Shown one piece after another: positions 45,421-54,114 of a stretch of 64,000 nucleotides of DNA. Made by a program: the position numbers and the translations under genes. The stretch is taken from contig NC_007912.1 in the NCBI RefSeq assembly GCF_000013665.1, positions 2,590,501 to 2,654,500 on the forward strand. The letters run 5' to 3'. The notes under the pieces are model-generated. The model had not been told where the DNA came from, ran no database searches, and saw only the letters and a program-made list of their open reading frames with translations. Source of the DNA: Saccharophagus degradans 2-40. Lineage in GTDB: Bacteria > Pseudomonadota > Gammaproteobacteria > Pseudomonadales > Cellvibrionaceae. The number at the start of each line of letters is the position of its first letter. The stretch's first letter is position 1.

Positions 45421-46464
45421 CTAAGCAATACACTGTGGCTCAATCTCTAAGGCTATTCCACTGTGCTGTAAAACGCTTGCTTGGATTGCACTCGCGGTGG
45501 CCAACACACAAGCAGTTGAAAGTTTGTTTGGATTGGTGAGCACTAGTGCCTGCTGCTTATGCACTGTAACGCCATTCACCTCTTTCCCTTTCCAGCCCAG
45601 CTTATCAATTAGCCAGCCTGCTGGTATTTTTTTTGTGTTTTCGTCAACATTAAAGACAACGATGTCAGGCCACCGCTGTTTAAGCTCTTCTACTTTTGCA
45701 TTTGCAACAACTGGGTTTTTAAAAAAGCTGCCTACATTTGGAAGTTGCTGAGGGTCTGGCAGCTTCGACTGGCGCAAGTGAATAACAGCATTGGCAACAT
45801 CTATAGGCGATATTAGCTCGGGCTTAAATGGGCCCCTACTGTGTTGCCACAGTAGTTCAACCGTGCTTAGCAACGCAGGATAATCAAGCGCTGCACTTAT
45901 AGTTTTGTTAAACACCAAAGTAACTTGCGTAATAATATATTTATCTTTTGCGATTTTCTTAAACACACTATCGCGATAGCCAAAATCACACTCGGCTTTT
46001 GTGAATATTTTTTCATGCAGGGTATCGCGATTTACTGCGGTTAAACTTTTAAAGCAATGCTCTAGCTCTACCCCGTATGCACCAATGTTTTGGATGGGTG
46101 CCGCACCAACCGTGCCAGGAATTAGCGCTAAATTTTCCACACCGTAGAAGCCATTGCTAAGCGCCCACATGACTAGTTCGTGCCAAACTTCGCCAGCACC
46201 AAACTGAACTTCAGCTTGAGTATCTGTATTCTGTAATACTTCTTTGCCAAGCAGTTTAATATGCAGCACTAGCGCATTAATAAATTCGTCTGGCAGAACA
46301 TTGCTACCACCGCCAAGCACTACCACTCGCTCGCCTTTTGCTTGTGCCCAACGCAACGCTTCGAGTAAATCCTGCTGTGAGTGAATTTCGCAATAAAACT
46401 TTGCAACAGCTGGCACTGCCAAGGTTACAAACGGCTGAATATTTACTTTCTCTTGAATATGCAT
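45421..46464 (-). CDS. murB: UDP-N-acetylenolpyruvoylglucosamine reductase
   Basis: MurB reduces the enolpyruvyl group of UDP-GlcNAc-enolpyruvate to UDP-MurNAc in peptidoglycan synthesis, using FAD and NADPH. The 347-residue protein matches the E. coli-type (type I) enzyme: FAD-binding VVLGGGSNVL, LIPGTVGAAPIQNIGAYG, catalytic-region arginine in GYRDSVF, proton-donor serine in VGSFFKNP and a C-terminal glutamate in IALEIEPQ. Its ATG abuts the stop codon of the phosphatase gene upstream (TAAATG), so it is translated as the last gene of the exbB-exbD-lpxK-kdsB-ptp-murB operon. Confidence 0.97.
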   Translation of the reverse strand: MHIQEKVNIQPFVTLAVPAVAKFYCEIHSQQDLLEALRWAQAKGERVVVLGGGSNVLPDEFINALVLHIKLLGKEVLQNTDTQAEVQFGAGEVWHELVMWALSNGFYGVENLALIPGTVGAAPIQNIGAYGVELEHCFKSLTAVNRDTLHEKIFTKAECDFGYRDSVFKKIAKDKYIITQVTLVFNKTISAALDYPALLSTVELLWQHSRGPFKPELISPIDVANAVIHLRQSKLPDPQQLPNVGSFFKNPVVANAKVEELKQRWPDIVVFNVDENTKKIPAGWLIDKLGWKGKEVNGVTVHKQQALVLTNPNKLSTACVLATASAIQASVLQHSGIALEIEPQCIA

Positions 46465-46956
46465 TTAACTATTTTTTTCCAAAATAGTTTTTAGCAAGCC
46501 GTTAGAAGCGTCTTCGATTAGGTCCAACACCAAGGTAAAACCCTGCTTGCCCCCATGGTACGGGTCAGGCACTTCGCTGTAATCCTGTTGCTGAGAAAAA
46601 TCTAAAAACAAACCAAGGTGACCACTATAGTTTGAAGGTGCAAGTGCTATTAGGTCGAGCAAGTTTTGCTCATCCATTGCCAATACATAATCAAACTGCT
46701 CGAAATCTTGTTTACTAACCTGACGGCCGCGTAGGTAAGATAAATCGTAACCTCTATTTGCCGCTTCGCGTACACTACGGCTATCTGGCGGCTCACCAAT
46801 ATGCCAACCAGAAGTACCGGCTGAATCTACATTTATTAGATGAGTGAGCTTTGCATCTTCTACATACTTCTGAAATACGCCATCGGCCGTTGGTGAGCGA
46901 CAAATATTGCCCAAGCATACAAACAATACGTTTACTTTTTTCTCTTTAATATTCAC
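46465..46956 (-). CDS. Low-molecular-weight protein-tyrosine phosphatase
   Basis: The 163-residue protein begins with the catalytic P-loop VLFVCLGNICRSPTADGVF (C-x5-R-S, nucleophile at about residue 14) and has the general-acid loop EVPDPYHGG near residue 130. Both are diagnostic of this family. Its substrate here is unknown. In pseudomonads the same gene sits between kdsB and murB, which suggests an envelope-linked or simply conserved operon position. The start is GTG at 46956 with AGGTGAG 4 nt upstream. Confidence 0.95.
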   Translation of the reverse strand: MNIKEKKVNVLFVCLGNICRSPTADGVFQKYVEDAKLTHLINVDSAGTSGWHIGEPPDSRSVREAANRGYDLSYLRGRQVSKQDFEQFDYVLAMDEQNLLDLIALAPSNYSGHLGLFLDFSQQQDYSEVPDPYHGGKQGFTLVLDLIEDASNGLLKTILEKNS

Positions 46957-47037
46957 AACTCACCTTTTTACTTATTTGCTTATGCGTATTGGACGCTAAC
47001 CGCCGACCTTTAAACTCTAACTTCTAAACGTTGAACG

Positions 47038-47805
47038 TTACGAGCTTTTTAGCTTTGCACGTACACGATCTAAATCAGCTTGCGTATCCACCCCACCGGG
47101 TACTAGTTCGCACGATGGAGCTATATGTATTTTTTTGCCGTTAGAAAGTATACGCAACTGCTCCAACTTCTCTACAGCTTCCAAAGCAGACATTGGCCAC
47201 TGCACGAATTGGTTTAGCAAGTTTACTTTATAGGCATAGATGCCAATATGACGCTGAACCAAACCATCTGTACGTGGTGCCACTTGCGAAACTGGTTGCT
47301 GATATTCGTCGCGATACCAAGGAATTGGCGCACGGGAAAAATAAAGCGCAGCACCATTGACATCCGACACCACCTTAACGGCATTGGGGTCAAACACCAT
47401 TTCACTCTCTACCAAAGGCTCAGATAGGGTTGCCGCACTTGCCCAACTATTACCTTGAATATTAGCTGCTACCTGATTAATAACCGCGGGCGGAATAAGT
47501 GGCTCATCGCCCTGCACATTTACAATTATTTCGTCTTTAGCCAAGCCTAATTGTTGCGCAACTTCTTGCAGTCGATCTGTACCAGATTCGTGCTTTGGCG
47601 ATGTCATTAGCACTTCGCCACCAAATTCTTTTACGGTATCAAAAACTTGTTGGTTATCGGTGGCTACGATAACTTTGCTGGCATCACTTAGCTTGGCGCG
47701 CTCGTACACCCATTGAATCATTGGTTTGCCTGCAATATCTGCAAGCGGTTTACCCGGCAAGCGTGAAGAAGCAAAACGAGCGGGAATAACAACTATAAAA
47801 TTCAT
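47038..47805 (-). CDS. kdsB: 3-deoxy-manno-octulosonate cytidylyltransferase
   Basis: KdsB activates Kdo with CTP to CMP-Kdo for the lipopolysaccharide inner core. The 255-residue protein starts with the nucleotide-binding motif [19 protein letters not shown], carries [11 protein letters not shown], and ends near [12 protein letters not shown], all typical. It lies 21 nt downstream of lpxK, so two steps of LPS core-lipid A synthesis are together. The Trm112-like small gene found between lpxK and kdsB in Pseudomonas is missing. The start is ATG at 47805 with TAGG 7 nt upstream. Confidence 0.97.
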   Translation of the reverse strand: MNFIVVIPARFASSRLPGKPLADIAGKPMIQWVYERAKLSDASKVIVATDNQQVFDTVKEFGGEVLMTSPKHESGTDRLQEVAQQLGLAKDEIIVNVQGDEPLIPPAVINQVAANIQGNSWASAATLSEPLVESEMVFDPNAVKVVSDVNGAALYFSRAPIPWYRDEYQQPVSQVAPRTDGLVQRHIGIYAYKVNLLNQFVQWPMSALEAVEKLEQLRILSNGKKIHIAPSCELVPGGVDTQADLDRVRAKLKSS

Positions 47806-47826
47806 AAGAAACCTAAGAAATATTCT

Positions 47827-48912
47827 TTAATTATAGAGGGCAATAACTTTGCGTATTTGTGCGCAAAAATCGGCAATAAACGTTTGTGGCAATTTAAGGT
47901 CTACAGGCACATACCACATTGCATCTGTTGCAAAAGGTGTGCATTTTACGGCGTCTTTTTCGGTCATTACGATTGCTTTGTTATCAAACTGGCGGAAGTC
48001 GGCACTTGTAAATTTATGATGATCTGGGTAAGAAAACGTATCGAAACCTGTAATACCGGTAGATTGTAACGTTTTAAAAAAACGAGCTGGGTTGCCAATA
48101 CCCGCCACCGCAACAAAAGCCCCTAACTCTGTAATATTCTGCAATAGCAAAGTTTTACCAGTAGCTAGGTTAACAAGCTTTACCGCTTCTAATTGGGCAA
48201 ATACAGGTGCTGGAGTTTTATTTAATTTGTTTGGTTTGCTAGATAACTCAGCGGCATTGATCGCCTCCAAGGCTTGCAATCTAGCATTAACATGTTCGGC
48301 GCTACCGCCATTTACAAGTAGCCAGTTAACGCTTTGCAAGCGCTTAGGGTGCTCACGTAAAGGCCCAACGGGCAATAGCTGACCATTACCAAATACACGC
48401 TCACCATCCACCAGTGCCAGCTCTAAATCTCGCCCTAATTTATAGTGCTGCATACCATCGTCGCTAAGAATTACATCTACTGCGTGGCTCTTTAGTAGCG
48501 TCTCACAAGCAGCGACACGATTCGACCCAACAGCCACAACACAGCCGGTACGCTTGTAAATTAATAACGGCTCATCCCCTACCATCGCAGCGGTGGCGTT
48601 TGCATCTAGCACTCTCACCTCATCTTTAGCTAAGCTCGCACCATAACCTCGTGCTACTACACCTGCAGTAATACCCTGCTCTGCAAGCGCATGAACAAGT
48701 GCAATAATGGTTGGAGTTTTACCTGTACCGCCTATCGCTATATTACCCACAATACATACCGGCACAGCAAATTTGACACTTGATTGCGTTTGCGAGCGAC
48801 GCCGAAAATAGGAGAGTAAACGAAAGAGTAAAGCTAGAGGGTAAAGCAACCAAAGAATACCGGGTCTAGAATACCAGCGTCGTTCAATTGCTTTAGCAAG
48901 GGCGGCGGACAA
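47827..48912 (-). CDS. lpxK: Tetraacyldisaccharide 4'-kinase
   Basis: LpxK phosphorylates the 4' position of the lipid A precursor at the inner face of the inner membrane. The 361-residue protein has the P-loop [18 protein letters not shown] (about residues 54-71), an N-terminal hydrophobic segment ([15 protein letters not shown]) and [16 protein letters not shown], the conserved second kinase motif. The start appears to be TTG at 48912: it lies 5 nt after the exbD stop, and the exbD end (GGAGTAGG) provides the ribosome site. No upstream ATG or GTG fits better. Confidence 0.96.
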
Positions 48913-48917
48913 GTAAC

Positions 48918-49349
48918 CTACTCCTCTGCCCCTTGTGGGTGTCGCGTGGTTAAGCTTAGGTTTACAAAACCAAGCTGGCCGGCTAAATCCATAACAGATA
49001 CTACCGCTTGGTACGCTGCATCGGCATCGGCGGTAATAATAAACGGTGTGTTAGTTTCGTCACCAGCCACATCCAAAATAGCGTCGCGCAATGTGCCTAC
49101 TTGTTTGTTCACAAGCTGTTGGCCATTAACTGAATAATTGCCTTGCGCATCCACGCTTACTTCAATGTTATCTGCAGCAACCGCTGCACCCTCGCCAACG
49201 GCTTCGGGTAAGTCGATGTTTAAATGCGTTTCTTTAGTAAAGGTAGTAGACACCATAAAGAAAATGAGCAGCAAAAACACCACATCAATAAGAGGTGTAA
49301 GGTTGACCGATTCTTCGGCCTTAACCTGTCGCTTAAATTGCATAGCCAT
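48918..49349 (-). CDS. exbD: ExbD/TolR-family proton-channel subunit
   Basis: ExbD works with ExbB as an inner-membrane proton channel that energises TonB or a Tol-like system. The 143-residue protein has one membrane segment near residues 18-38 ([17 protein letters not shown]) with the essential aspartate, then a periplasmic domain. It is encoded 13 nt downstream of exbB and directly before lpxK. In pseudomonads this exbBD pair beside lpxK is distinct from the tonB-linked pair, so its partner here may not be TonB. No tonB gene is visible. Confidence 0.93.
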   Translation of the reverse strand: MAMQFKRQVKAEESVNLTPLIDVVFLLLIFFMVSTTFTKETHLNIDLPEAVGEGAAVAADNIEVSVDAQGNYSVNGQQLVNKQVGTLRDAILDVAGDETNTPFIITADADAAYQAVVSVMDLAGQLGFVNLSLTTRHPQGAEE

Positions 49350-49362
49350 AGGTTTAAGTCCG

Positions 49363-49992
49363 TTATGCTGCTTTCATATCTACGCGGCGATCATTATGGA
49401 GGGCATCCACTAACTTAATCGCTTCTTGCTCAAGGGTAACCACTAATGCTTCTACGCGACGCACGAAGAACCTATGAGCCATCATCGCAGGTATCGCAAC
49501 AAACAAACCAACAGCGGTGGTTACTAATGCTTCAGAAATACCACCAGCTAATGGCGCGGCATTAGTTGCCCCTTCTAAATTGAGCGCGGTAAACACTTTA
49601 ATCATACCAATTACCGTACCCAACAAACCCAACAACGGAGCGATAGCTGCGATAGTGCCCAAGGCACCCAAAAACTTTTCTAGCTCGTGCACAACTTGAT
49701 TGGCAGCTTCTTGGATACTGTCTTTCATTACTTCGCGGCCGTGGCGTGAGTTACTTAACCCTGCGGCTAATATACGACCAAGTTGAGAGGAATGACGCAA
49801 CTCTTTAAGTTTTTCACTATCCAACTGATTGTTTTGCAACCAATTCCACACCTGCCCCAACTGATGCTTCGGTGCAATTTTAGAGGGGTCTAGAGTCCAA
49901 AAGCGCTCGATACTAATAGCTATAACCGCTACGGAGCACAGTAGAAGCGGCACCATTATTAACCAACCGCCAGAAGCAAGGATTGCAAACAC
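49363..49992 (-). CDS. exbB: ExbB/TolQ/MotA-family proton-channel subunit
   Basis: The 209-residue inner-membrane protein has an N-terminal membrane segment (GGWLIMVPLLLCSVAVIAIS). The paired core helices of the family come later: TIAAIAPLLGLLGTVIGMIK (about residues 110-130) and SEALVTTAVGLFVAIPAMMAH (about residues 150-170). It forms the proton channel with the ExbD-like protein and heads the envelope operon leading to murB. The start is GTG at 49992 with AGGAG 8 nt upstream. The 338 nt before it have no gene and should hold the operon promoter. Confidence 0.94.
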   Translation of the reverse strand: MFAILASGGWLIMVPLLLCSVAVIAISIERFWTLDPSKIAPKHQLGQVWNWLQNNQLDSEKLKELRHSSQLGRILAAGLSNSRHGREVMKDSIQEAANQVVHELEKFLGALGTIAAIAPLLGLLGTVIGMIKVFTALNLEGATNAAPLAGGISEALVTTAVGLFVAIPAMMAHRFFVRRVEALVVTLEQEAIKLVDALHNDRRVDMKAA

Positions 49993-50330
49993 GTTAGAAA
50001 CTCCTAATTAAGAGAGATACGGTAATAAATTGGCGCCTATGGTAACCGAAAAACCGCTATAAATCTTCGGAACTGTTGAACAAAACAATCAAACTATTAA
50101 GCGCTACCCGAATACTTGTAGCAACCCTGTCGGGCCATTAAAGTGCTTTAAAAACCGCTACAGTGTGCAGACAGTCATGCGCGCTTTAAGTTTCTCGCAT
50201 GCTTTAAACTCATAACCTCAACAACACTGTAGCAGCGAAGCTTATCCTTTAACGGCAGCATCGCAATTAGGGCTAAGAAGGGCCTGTTTGTTACCCCCAC
50301 TTAGTTAGCCCTAAATTTCAATCGACTGAG
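49993..50330. other. Gene-free region between gpmA and exbB, with a 10-bp inverted repeat
   Basis: No coding sequence is seen. Just beyond the gpmA stop lies a perfect inverted repeat, TTAGGGCTAA (50267-50276) and TTAGCCCTAA (50305-50314), enclosing 28 nt that contain a further GGG...CCC pairing. It has no T-run, so it may be a 3' stabilising structure for the gpmA transcript or a factor-dependent termination region. The exbB promoter should lie in 50000-50250, but I could not pick convincing -35 and -10 hexamers. Confidence 0.5.
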
Positions 50331-51020
50331 CTAAATATAACGCCAACTAGAACACCGGCCATGCTTGTTTATATTTAGCTCAATAGGTATACCCGTTGGA
50401 ATTTCAAACCCTTCCACCTCTTGTACACTCATATTAGCTAAGTACATGATTAAAGCCCTTAAGGTATTGCCATGTGCCGCCACCAACACAGAACTATTAT
50501 TACGTATGCTTGGCAATACCTCTTTCTGCCAGTAATTTACTGCGCGTATTTGGGTATGCTTTAGCGACTCTACACTGGGTAAGCTGGTCGGCTCTACCCC
50601 GTCATACTTGGTATCAAAGCGCGCGTGCATTGGGCTAGCTAGCGGCATAGGTGGCGGCATATCTTCAAACCCTCTGCGCCAGCGCCATACCTGCTCTGCA
50701 CCTACTTGCTTAGCCAATGCCTCTTTACTTTTGCCTTGCAGCACACCGTAGTGGCGCTCGTTAAGCTGCCAACTTTTTGTTAGCGGTACTTGGCAATTAA
50801 GGCTTTTAGCGATAATGGACGCGGTTTCTGTGGCCCGCTGCAATACCGAGGTATAAATACGGTCAAACTTTAGGCCTAGCTTTGCCAAATTACTTGCCGC
50901 TTCTGCTGCTTCCTTGCGCCCCAGCGGGGTAAGCACAGGGTCTGCCCAGCCAGTAAAGAGGCCTTTCGCATTCCATTCGCTTTGTGCATGGCGAATCATT
51001 ATTACCTTTTGGTCAGTCAT
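50331..51020 (-). CDS. gpmA: 2,3-bisphosphoglycerate-dependent phosphoglycerate mutase
   Basis: This enzyme interconverts 3- and 2-phosphoglycerate in glycolysis and gluconeogenesis. From the ATG at 51020 the protein is 229 residues. It has the phosphohistidine motif MIRHAQSEWN (H11; RHAQ where most homologues have RHGE/Q), LNERHYGVLQG and the second histidine in VAAHGNTLRAL. The upstream GTG at 51029 lies inside the Shine-Dalgarno region (AGGTGA), so the ATG is preferred. It is co-transcribed with the DUF2061 gene, whose stop overlaps this ribosome site. A Fur-box-like sequence lies upstream of the pair; E. coli gpmA has also been reported as Fur-regulated. Confidence 0.95.
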   Translation of the reverse strand: MTDQKVIMIRHAQSEWNAKGLFTGWADPVLTPLGRKEAAEAASNLAKLGLKFDRIYTSVLQRATETASIIAKSLNCQVPLTKSWQLNERHYGVLQGKSKEALAKQVGAEQVWRWRRGFEDMPPPMPLASPMHARFDTKYDGVEPTSLPSVESLKHTQIRAVNYWQKEVLPSIRNNSSVLVAAHGNTLRALIMYLANMSVQEVEGFEIPTGIPIELNINKHGRCSSWRYI

Positions 51021-51029
51021 AATAATCAC

Positions 51030-51218
51030 CTACGCAACTACGCTTGGACGAGCTGCAATTCGCGCCCAAGCGCGCTCGTGAAAGAAGTAGGCAACACTGT
51101 TTACCGCTGGCTCTACAATTGCTACTAAGCCCCCTACTACAAAGTCACCAGTAAGCATCCAAGCAACGCCAAACGCGATAGTGAAGTGCATTGCGGTGTA
51201 GGAACATGTTTTCTTCAT
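51030..51218 (-). CDS. DUF2061 small membrane protein
   Basis: The 62-residue protein has two short hydrophobic segments, matching the DUF2061 family pattern: MHFTIAFGVAWMLTGDF, VGGLVAIVEPAVNSVAYFF and a closing HERAWARI. Its function is unknown. The ATG at 51218 has GAGGG 8 nt upstream. Its TAG overlaps the gpmA ribosome site, so the two are translated from one transcript. A Fur-box match 35-53 nt upstream suggests iron regulation of the pair. Confidence 0.85.
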   Translation of the reverse strand: MKKTCSYTAMHFTIAFGVAWMLTGDFVVGGLVAIVEPAVNSVAYFFHERAWARIAARPSVVA

Positions 51219-51252
51219 GGCGAAACCCTCTTTTCTGTTTGATTTCCTACAG

Positions 51253-51271
51253 AATAATGAGAATCACTTTC
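51253..51271. promoter_or_regulatory. Fur-box-like sequence upstream of DUF2061-gpmA
   Basis: AATAATGAGAATCACTTTC agrees with the classical 19-bp Fur consensus GATAATGATAATCATTATC at 15 of 19 positions by my own count. It lies 35-53 nt upstream of the DUF2061 start, where a promoter is expected. No other comparably good match was noticed in the intergenic regions I read. Confidence 0.55.
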
Positions 51272-51382
51272 AAATAAAATTTAATTAAAGAAATACTCAT
51301 AATAGGTAAAACCTATTAAAAAGGTAACCGGCTATAACTAAGCTAATCTAAGCGGTAAGCAGAGAATTTGGGAGGGTGAGTA

Positions 51383-51415
51383 TTAGCTGGCGCACTAACA
51401 ACGGTCGCCAGCTAA
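51383..51415 (-). terminator. Strong hairpin after the TM2/pilin-like fusion gene
   Basis: TTAGCTGGCG (51383-51392) and CGCCAGCTAA (51406-51415) form a perfect 10-bp stem with a 13-nt loop, 42 nt beyond the stop of the TM2/pilin-like gene. No T-run follows on the minus strand (TACTCACC), so it is not a canonical intrinsic terminator. It may protect the 3' end or serve as a weak terminator. Confidence 0.4.
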
Positions 51416-51456
51416 ATCAAGAGAGGTTGTTTTGCCTTAGTTTGCCTTAGCTTCGA

Positions 51457-52551
51457 CTAATTCTTACGGCATGCCACAGGACGATACATATTAGGCAGCG
51501 ATCCTCCCCTACAATCCCAGCTAGCGGAAAAGATTTTACCGTTTCGCGTATTAAACTGGGGCGTTAGCGTAATTGAATGAGACTCTTGGTTTGCTGTAAA
51601 CGGGTTAAATAAAAGCTCAATTTCACCGCCCTCAACTACTTTAATGCTATTTAAGTGCGGACTAGTCGCCTTTAGGTTTATTCCTGCATCTAAGTTGCTA
51701 TTTGGAACAAAATTAGATGAAACGGCAGTCTCTTCGACAGCCACTTGCCACGCGCGAGCTTCCGCCAAACTACCAGCTACTTTTGCTCGAATTGTGTAAT
51801 CTTGATAAGCAGGTAAAGCAATCGCAGCTAAAATACCTACAACCGCAATAATGGGGATTATGGCAATAAGCGCAATAACCAAACCGGAACTCGCTGGTTT
51901 ATCACCATACTTTTCATCCCAGCGCTCCTTCGAGCAGGCCCAGAAATAAATCGCTTCCACCAGCGAAATAAAGCTCGATAAGAAGAAAATAAAATAGAAT
52001 GGTATATAAAAAATACCCCACCACTGCCCCAGATAAAAACGGTGCACACCAAATCCACCGAGGAAAAACGCCAGAAAGCCTGCAACAACTTTGCTCCGCC
52101 CAGTACCAGTTGCCATTGTCGCCCCACAATTTATGCAGACTCGCTGCTCAACCGGCATTTGGCTACCGCATTGGCGACAGAAAACTTGTTTACCTACTGG
52201 GGCAGCCGGTGCTTGATAGATATTATCGGCGGTGTCGTGCTTACCTGCTGAATCGCTACTCGCGTGTTTTGATTCACCATTCGCTTGGGGTAGATTGTCC
52301 GCTAGCTCTAATTCCACCACAATAGAATCGTCTACAAGTTCTGCTTGTAAGCCACAATCAACAATAGCCGCTTCTAGTTTTTTTGCCGTAGCTTCGTCTA
52401 CCGCCCTTTTAATTATTGCTCGTTTCTTATTTTGCAGGTTTTGAGCCTGCTCCGGTGTAAGCCTAAATTTCGCTGCTAATAGCGCGGCCGCCTTTGCTAC
52501 CTGCTCCTCTGAGTCCAATACGTTAATGATATATACGTCGTATAAGGCCAT
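51457..52551 (-). CDS. Zinc-ribbon, TM2-domain and type IV pilin-like fusion protein
   Basis: The 364-residue protein joins four parts. Residues 1-75 form a small alpha/beta domain reminiscent of the ribosomal L7/L12 C-terminal fold. Residues 125-142 are a zinc ribbon (CRQCG then CINCG). Residues 152-205 are a TM2 membrane domain (GFLAFFLGGFGVHRFYLGQ). Residues 222-364 look like a pilin (GILAAIALPAYQDYTIRAKV, then a C-terminal disulfide-loop pair CRGGS and ACRKN). The usual prepilin peptidase site and glutamate 5 are absent (IALIA where pilins have FTLIE), so the pilin part is probably a fixed membrane-anchored domain, not a fibre subunit. The gene is monocistronic between two hairpins. Function unknown. 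Confidence 0.88.
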   Translation of the reverse strand: MALYDVYIINVLDSEEQVAKAAALLAAKFRLTPEQAQNLQNKKRAIIKRAVDEATAKKLEAAIVDCGLQAELVDDSIVVELELADNLPQANGESKHASSDSAGKHDTADNIYQAPAAPVGKQVFCRQCGSQMPVEQRVCINCGATMATGTGRSKVVAGFLAFFLGGFGVHRFYLGQWWGIFYIPFYFIFFLSSFISLVEAIYFWACSKERWDEKYGDKPASSGLVIALIAIIPIIAVVGILAAIALPAYQDYTIRAKVAGSLAEARAWQVAVEETAVSSNFVPNSNLDAGINLKATSPHLNSIKVVEGGEIELLFNPFTANQESHSITLTPQFNTRNGKIFSASWDCRGGSLPNMYRPVACRKN

Positions 52552-52664
52552 ATGTTCGTTCCCTTTGTATCCCTTGCGTTATTATTAGATTCGTAAGCAT
52601 CTAAATACACTATGCAAACTTTCGCGTCAAAAAAAACTTTGGGTTACCTTTATTTGTCAGGCAG

Positions 52665-52693
52665 AAAAAAGCCCTCGCGTGGAGGGCTTTTTG
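52665..52693 (-). terminator. Intrinsic terminator downstream of amtB
   Basis: GCCCTC (52671-52676) and GAGGGC (52682-52687) form a 6-bp stem with a GCGTG loop, flanked by A-runs and T-runs (AAAAAA/TTTTT), so it can work in both directions. It lies 43 nt beyond the amtB stop on the minus strand. Confidence 0.88.
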
Positions 52694-52735
52694 ATAGCTA
52701 GTTACTTGTAGCGACTAAAGCGAGAACAAAGTAGA

Positions 52736-54031
52736 TTAAAGTTTATAACCTGCTTCGTCGTGTAATACTAAGTCTAACCCTTGGGTCTCTTCATCTTTGT
52801 CGACACGTATACCGCCTGTAATCCAACCGGTAACTTTAATGATGATGTAGGTCATAACCGCTGTGAACACAATAGTAGTAATGACACCCACAAACTGAGA
52901 CCAAACCTGCGCACCCATTGTTTCTATTCCATCTGCGAAACCGTGGCCAGAGAAAGCACCAATACTTGTAGAGGCAAATACACCGGCAAGCATAGTACCC
53001 AAAATACCGCCAACGCCGTGCACTGGGAAAACGTCAAGAGAGTCATCAATAACTAGTTTGCGTTTGATTAACTGGGTGGCATAAAAACACACTACACCAG
53101 CGGTTATACCAATGACTAACGCACCACCAGGGCCAACAAACCCAGACGCAGGTGTAATAGTACCTAAACCTGCAACCATACCGGTAACAATACCCAACAC
53201 GCTTGGCTTACCAAACTTGAGCCATTCGATGGTCATCCATGCTAACGAACCGGCAGCAGCAGATATGTGCGTAACCAGCATTGCCATGGCGGCATCGCCA
53301 CCCGCGCTTAGCGCACTACCAGCGTTAAAACCGAACCAGCCTACCCACAACATACCCGCGCCTGTTACGGTCATTGTCATGTTATGCGGGGGCATCGGCG
53401 TATGTGGAAAACCATTACGATTGCCAATCATAAGTGCAGTTACCAGTGCAGCTACACCCGCAGTAATATGCACAACAGTACCGCCGGCAAAGTCGAGTAC
53501 ACCAAACTGGCTAGCTAACCAACCGCCGCCCCACACCCAATGACAAACAGGTGCGTAAACAAGAGGTATCCATAAAACGGTAGAAATGAGCACCGAAGAG
53601 AACTTCATACGCTCTGCAAATGCACCCACAATTAACGCAGGGGTGATAATCACAAAGGTCATTTGAAACATAGCAAAGAGTGGCTCGGGTATATCGCCAG
53701 ACATTGAATTTTTACCCATGCCATTAAAAAAGGCTTTGCTTAGGTCTCCAATAATCATATTGCCTTCAGAGAAAGCGAGGCTATAGCCGAATGCAAACCA
53801 AATTAACGATGCGATACACGCAATGGCGAAGCATTGCATAAGCACACTTAGTACATTTTTTGTGCGCACCAAACCGCCGTAAAAAAGCGACAGGCCGGGC
53901 AACGTCATAAAGAGTACTAAAGCAGTAGCGGTAAGTATCCATGCGGTGTTTGCACCATTTAAGTCATCTGCTAAGGCAATACTTGGCAATAGCAGTGCTG
54001 CCAATGGCAACGTGCGAAGAAGGGGTTTCAT
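52736..54031 (-). CDS. amtB: Ammonium transporter
   Basis: Amt proteins conduct ammonium across the inner membrane as trimers of an 11-helix subunit. From the ATG at 54031 (AGAGGT 8 nt upstream) the protein is 431 residues: a cleavable signal peptide (MKPLLRTLPLAALLLPSIALA) and typical Amt motifs, including LSLFYGGLVR, DFAGGTVVHITAGVAAL, WFGFNAGSAL and VHGVGGILGTMLAGVFA. A longer reading to 54184 is possible, but its extra N-terminus is not Amt-like. Usually a glnK (PII) gene precedes amtB; none is present here, so a PII partner must be encoded elsewhere. A candidate promoter and NtrC-like half-sites lie upstream. Confidence 0.97.
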   Translation of the reverse strand: MKPLLRTLPLAALLLPSIALADDLNGANTAWILTATALVLFMTLPGLSLFYGGLVRTKNVLSVLMQCFAIACIASLIWFAFGYSLAFSEGNMIIGDLSKAFFNGMGKNSMSGDIPEPLFAMFQMTFVIITPALIVGAFAERMKFSSVLISTVLWIPLVYAPVCHWVWGGGWLASQFGVLDFAGGTVVHITAGVAALVTALMIGNRNGFPHTPMPPHNMTMTVTGAGMLWVGWFGFNAGSALSAGGDAAMAMLVTHISAAAGSLAWMTIEWLKFGKPSVLGIVTGMVAGLGTITPASGFVGPGGALVIGITAGVVCFYATQLIKRKLVIDDSLDVFPVHGVGGILGTMLAGVFASTSIGAFSGHGFADGIETMGAQVWSQFVGVITTIVFTAVMTYIIIKVTGWITGGIRVDKDEETQGLDLVLHDEAGYKL

Positions 54032-54058
54032 CAATGGGACCTCTTTTGACGAGATATT

Positions 54059-54086
54059 ATTGTATTTTTTAAATATATTGCGTCCA
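54059..54086 (-). promoter_or_regulatory. Candidate sigma-70 promoter for amtB
   Basis: On the minus strand TGGACG (54081-54086) and TACAAT (54059-54064, 5 of 6 to TATAAT) are separated by 16 nt. Transcription would start near 54052, about 20 nt before the ATG. I found no good sigma-54 (GG-N10-GC) element in the region. Confidence 0.4.
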
Positions 54087-54114
54087 TCTGCTCTGTTGGC
54101 GATTGAACGAATAT

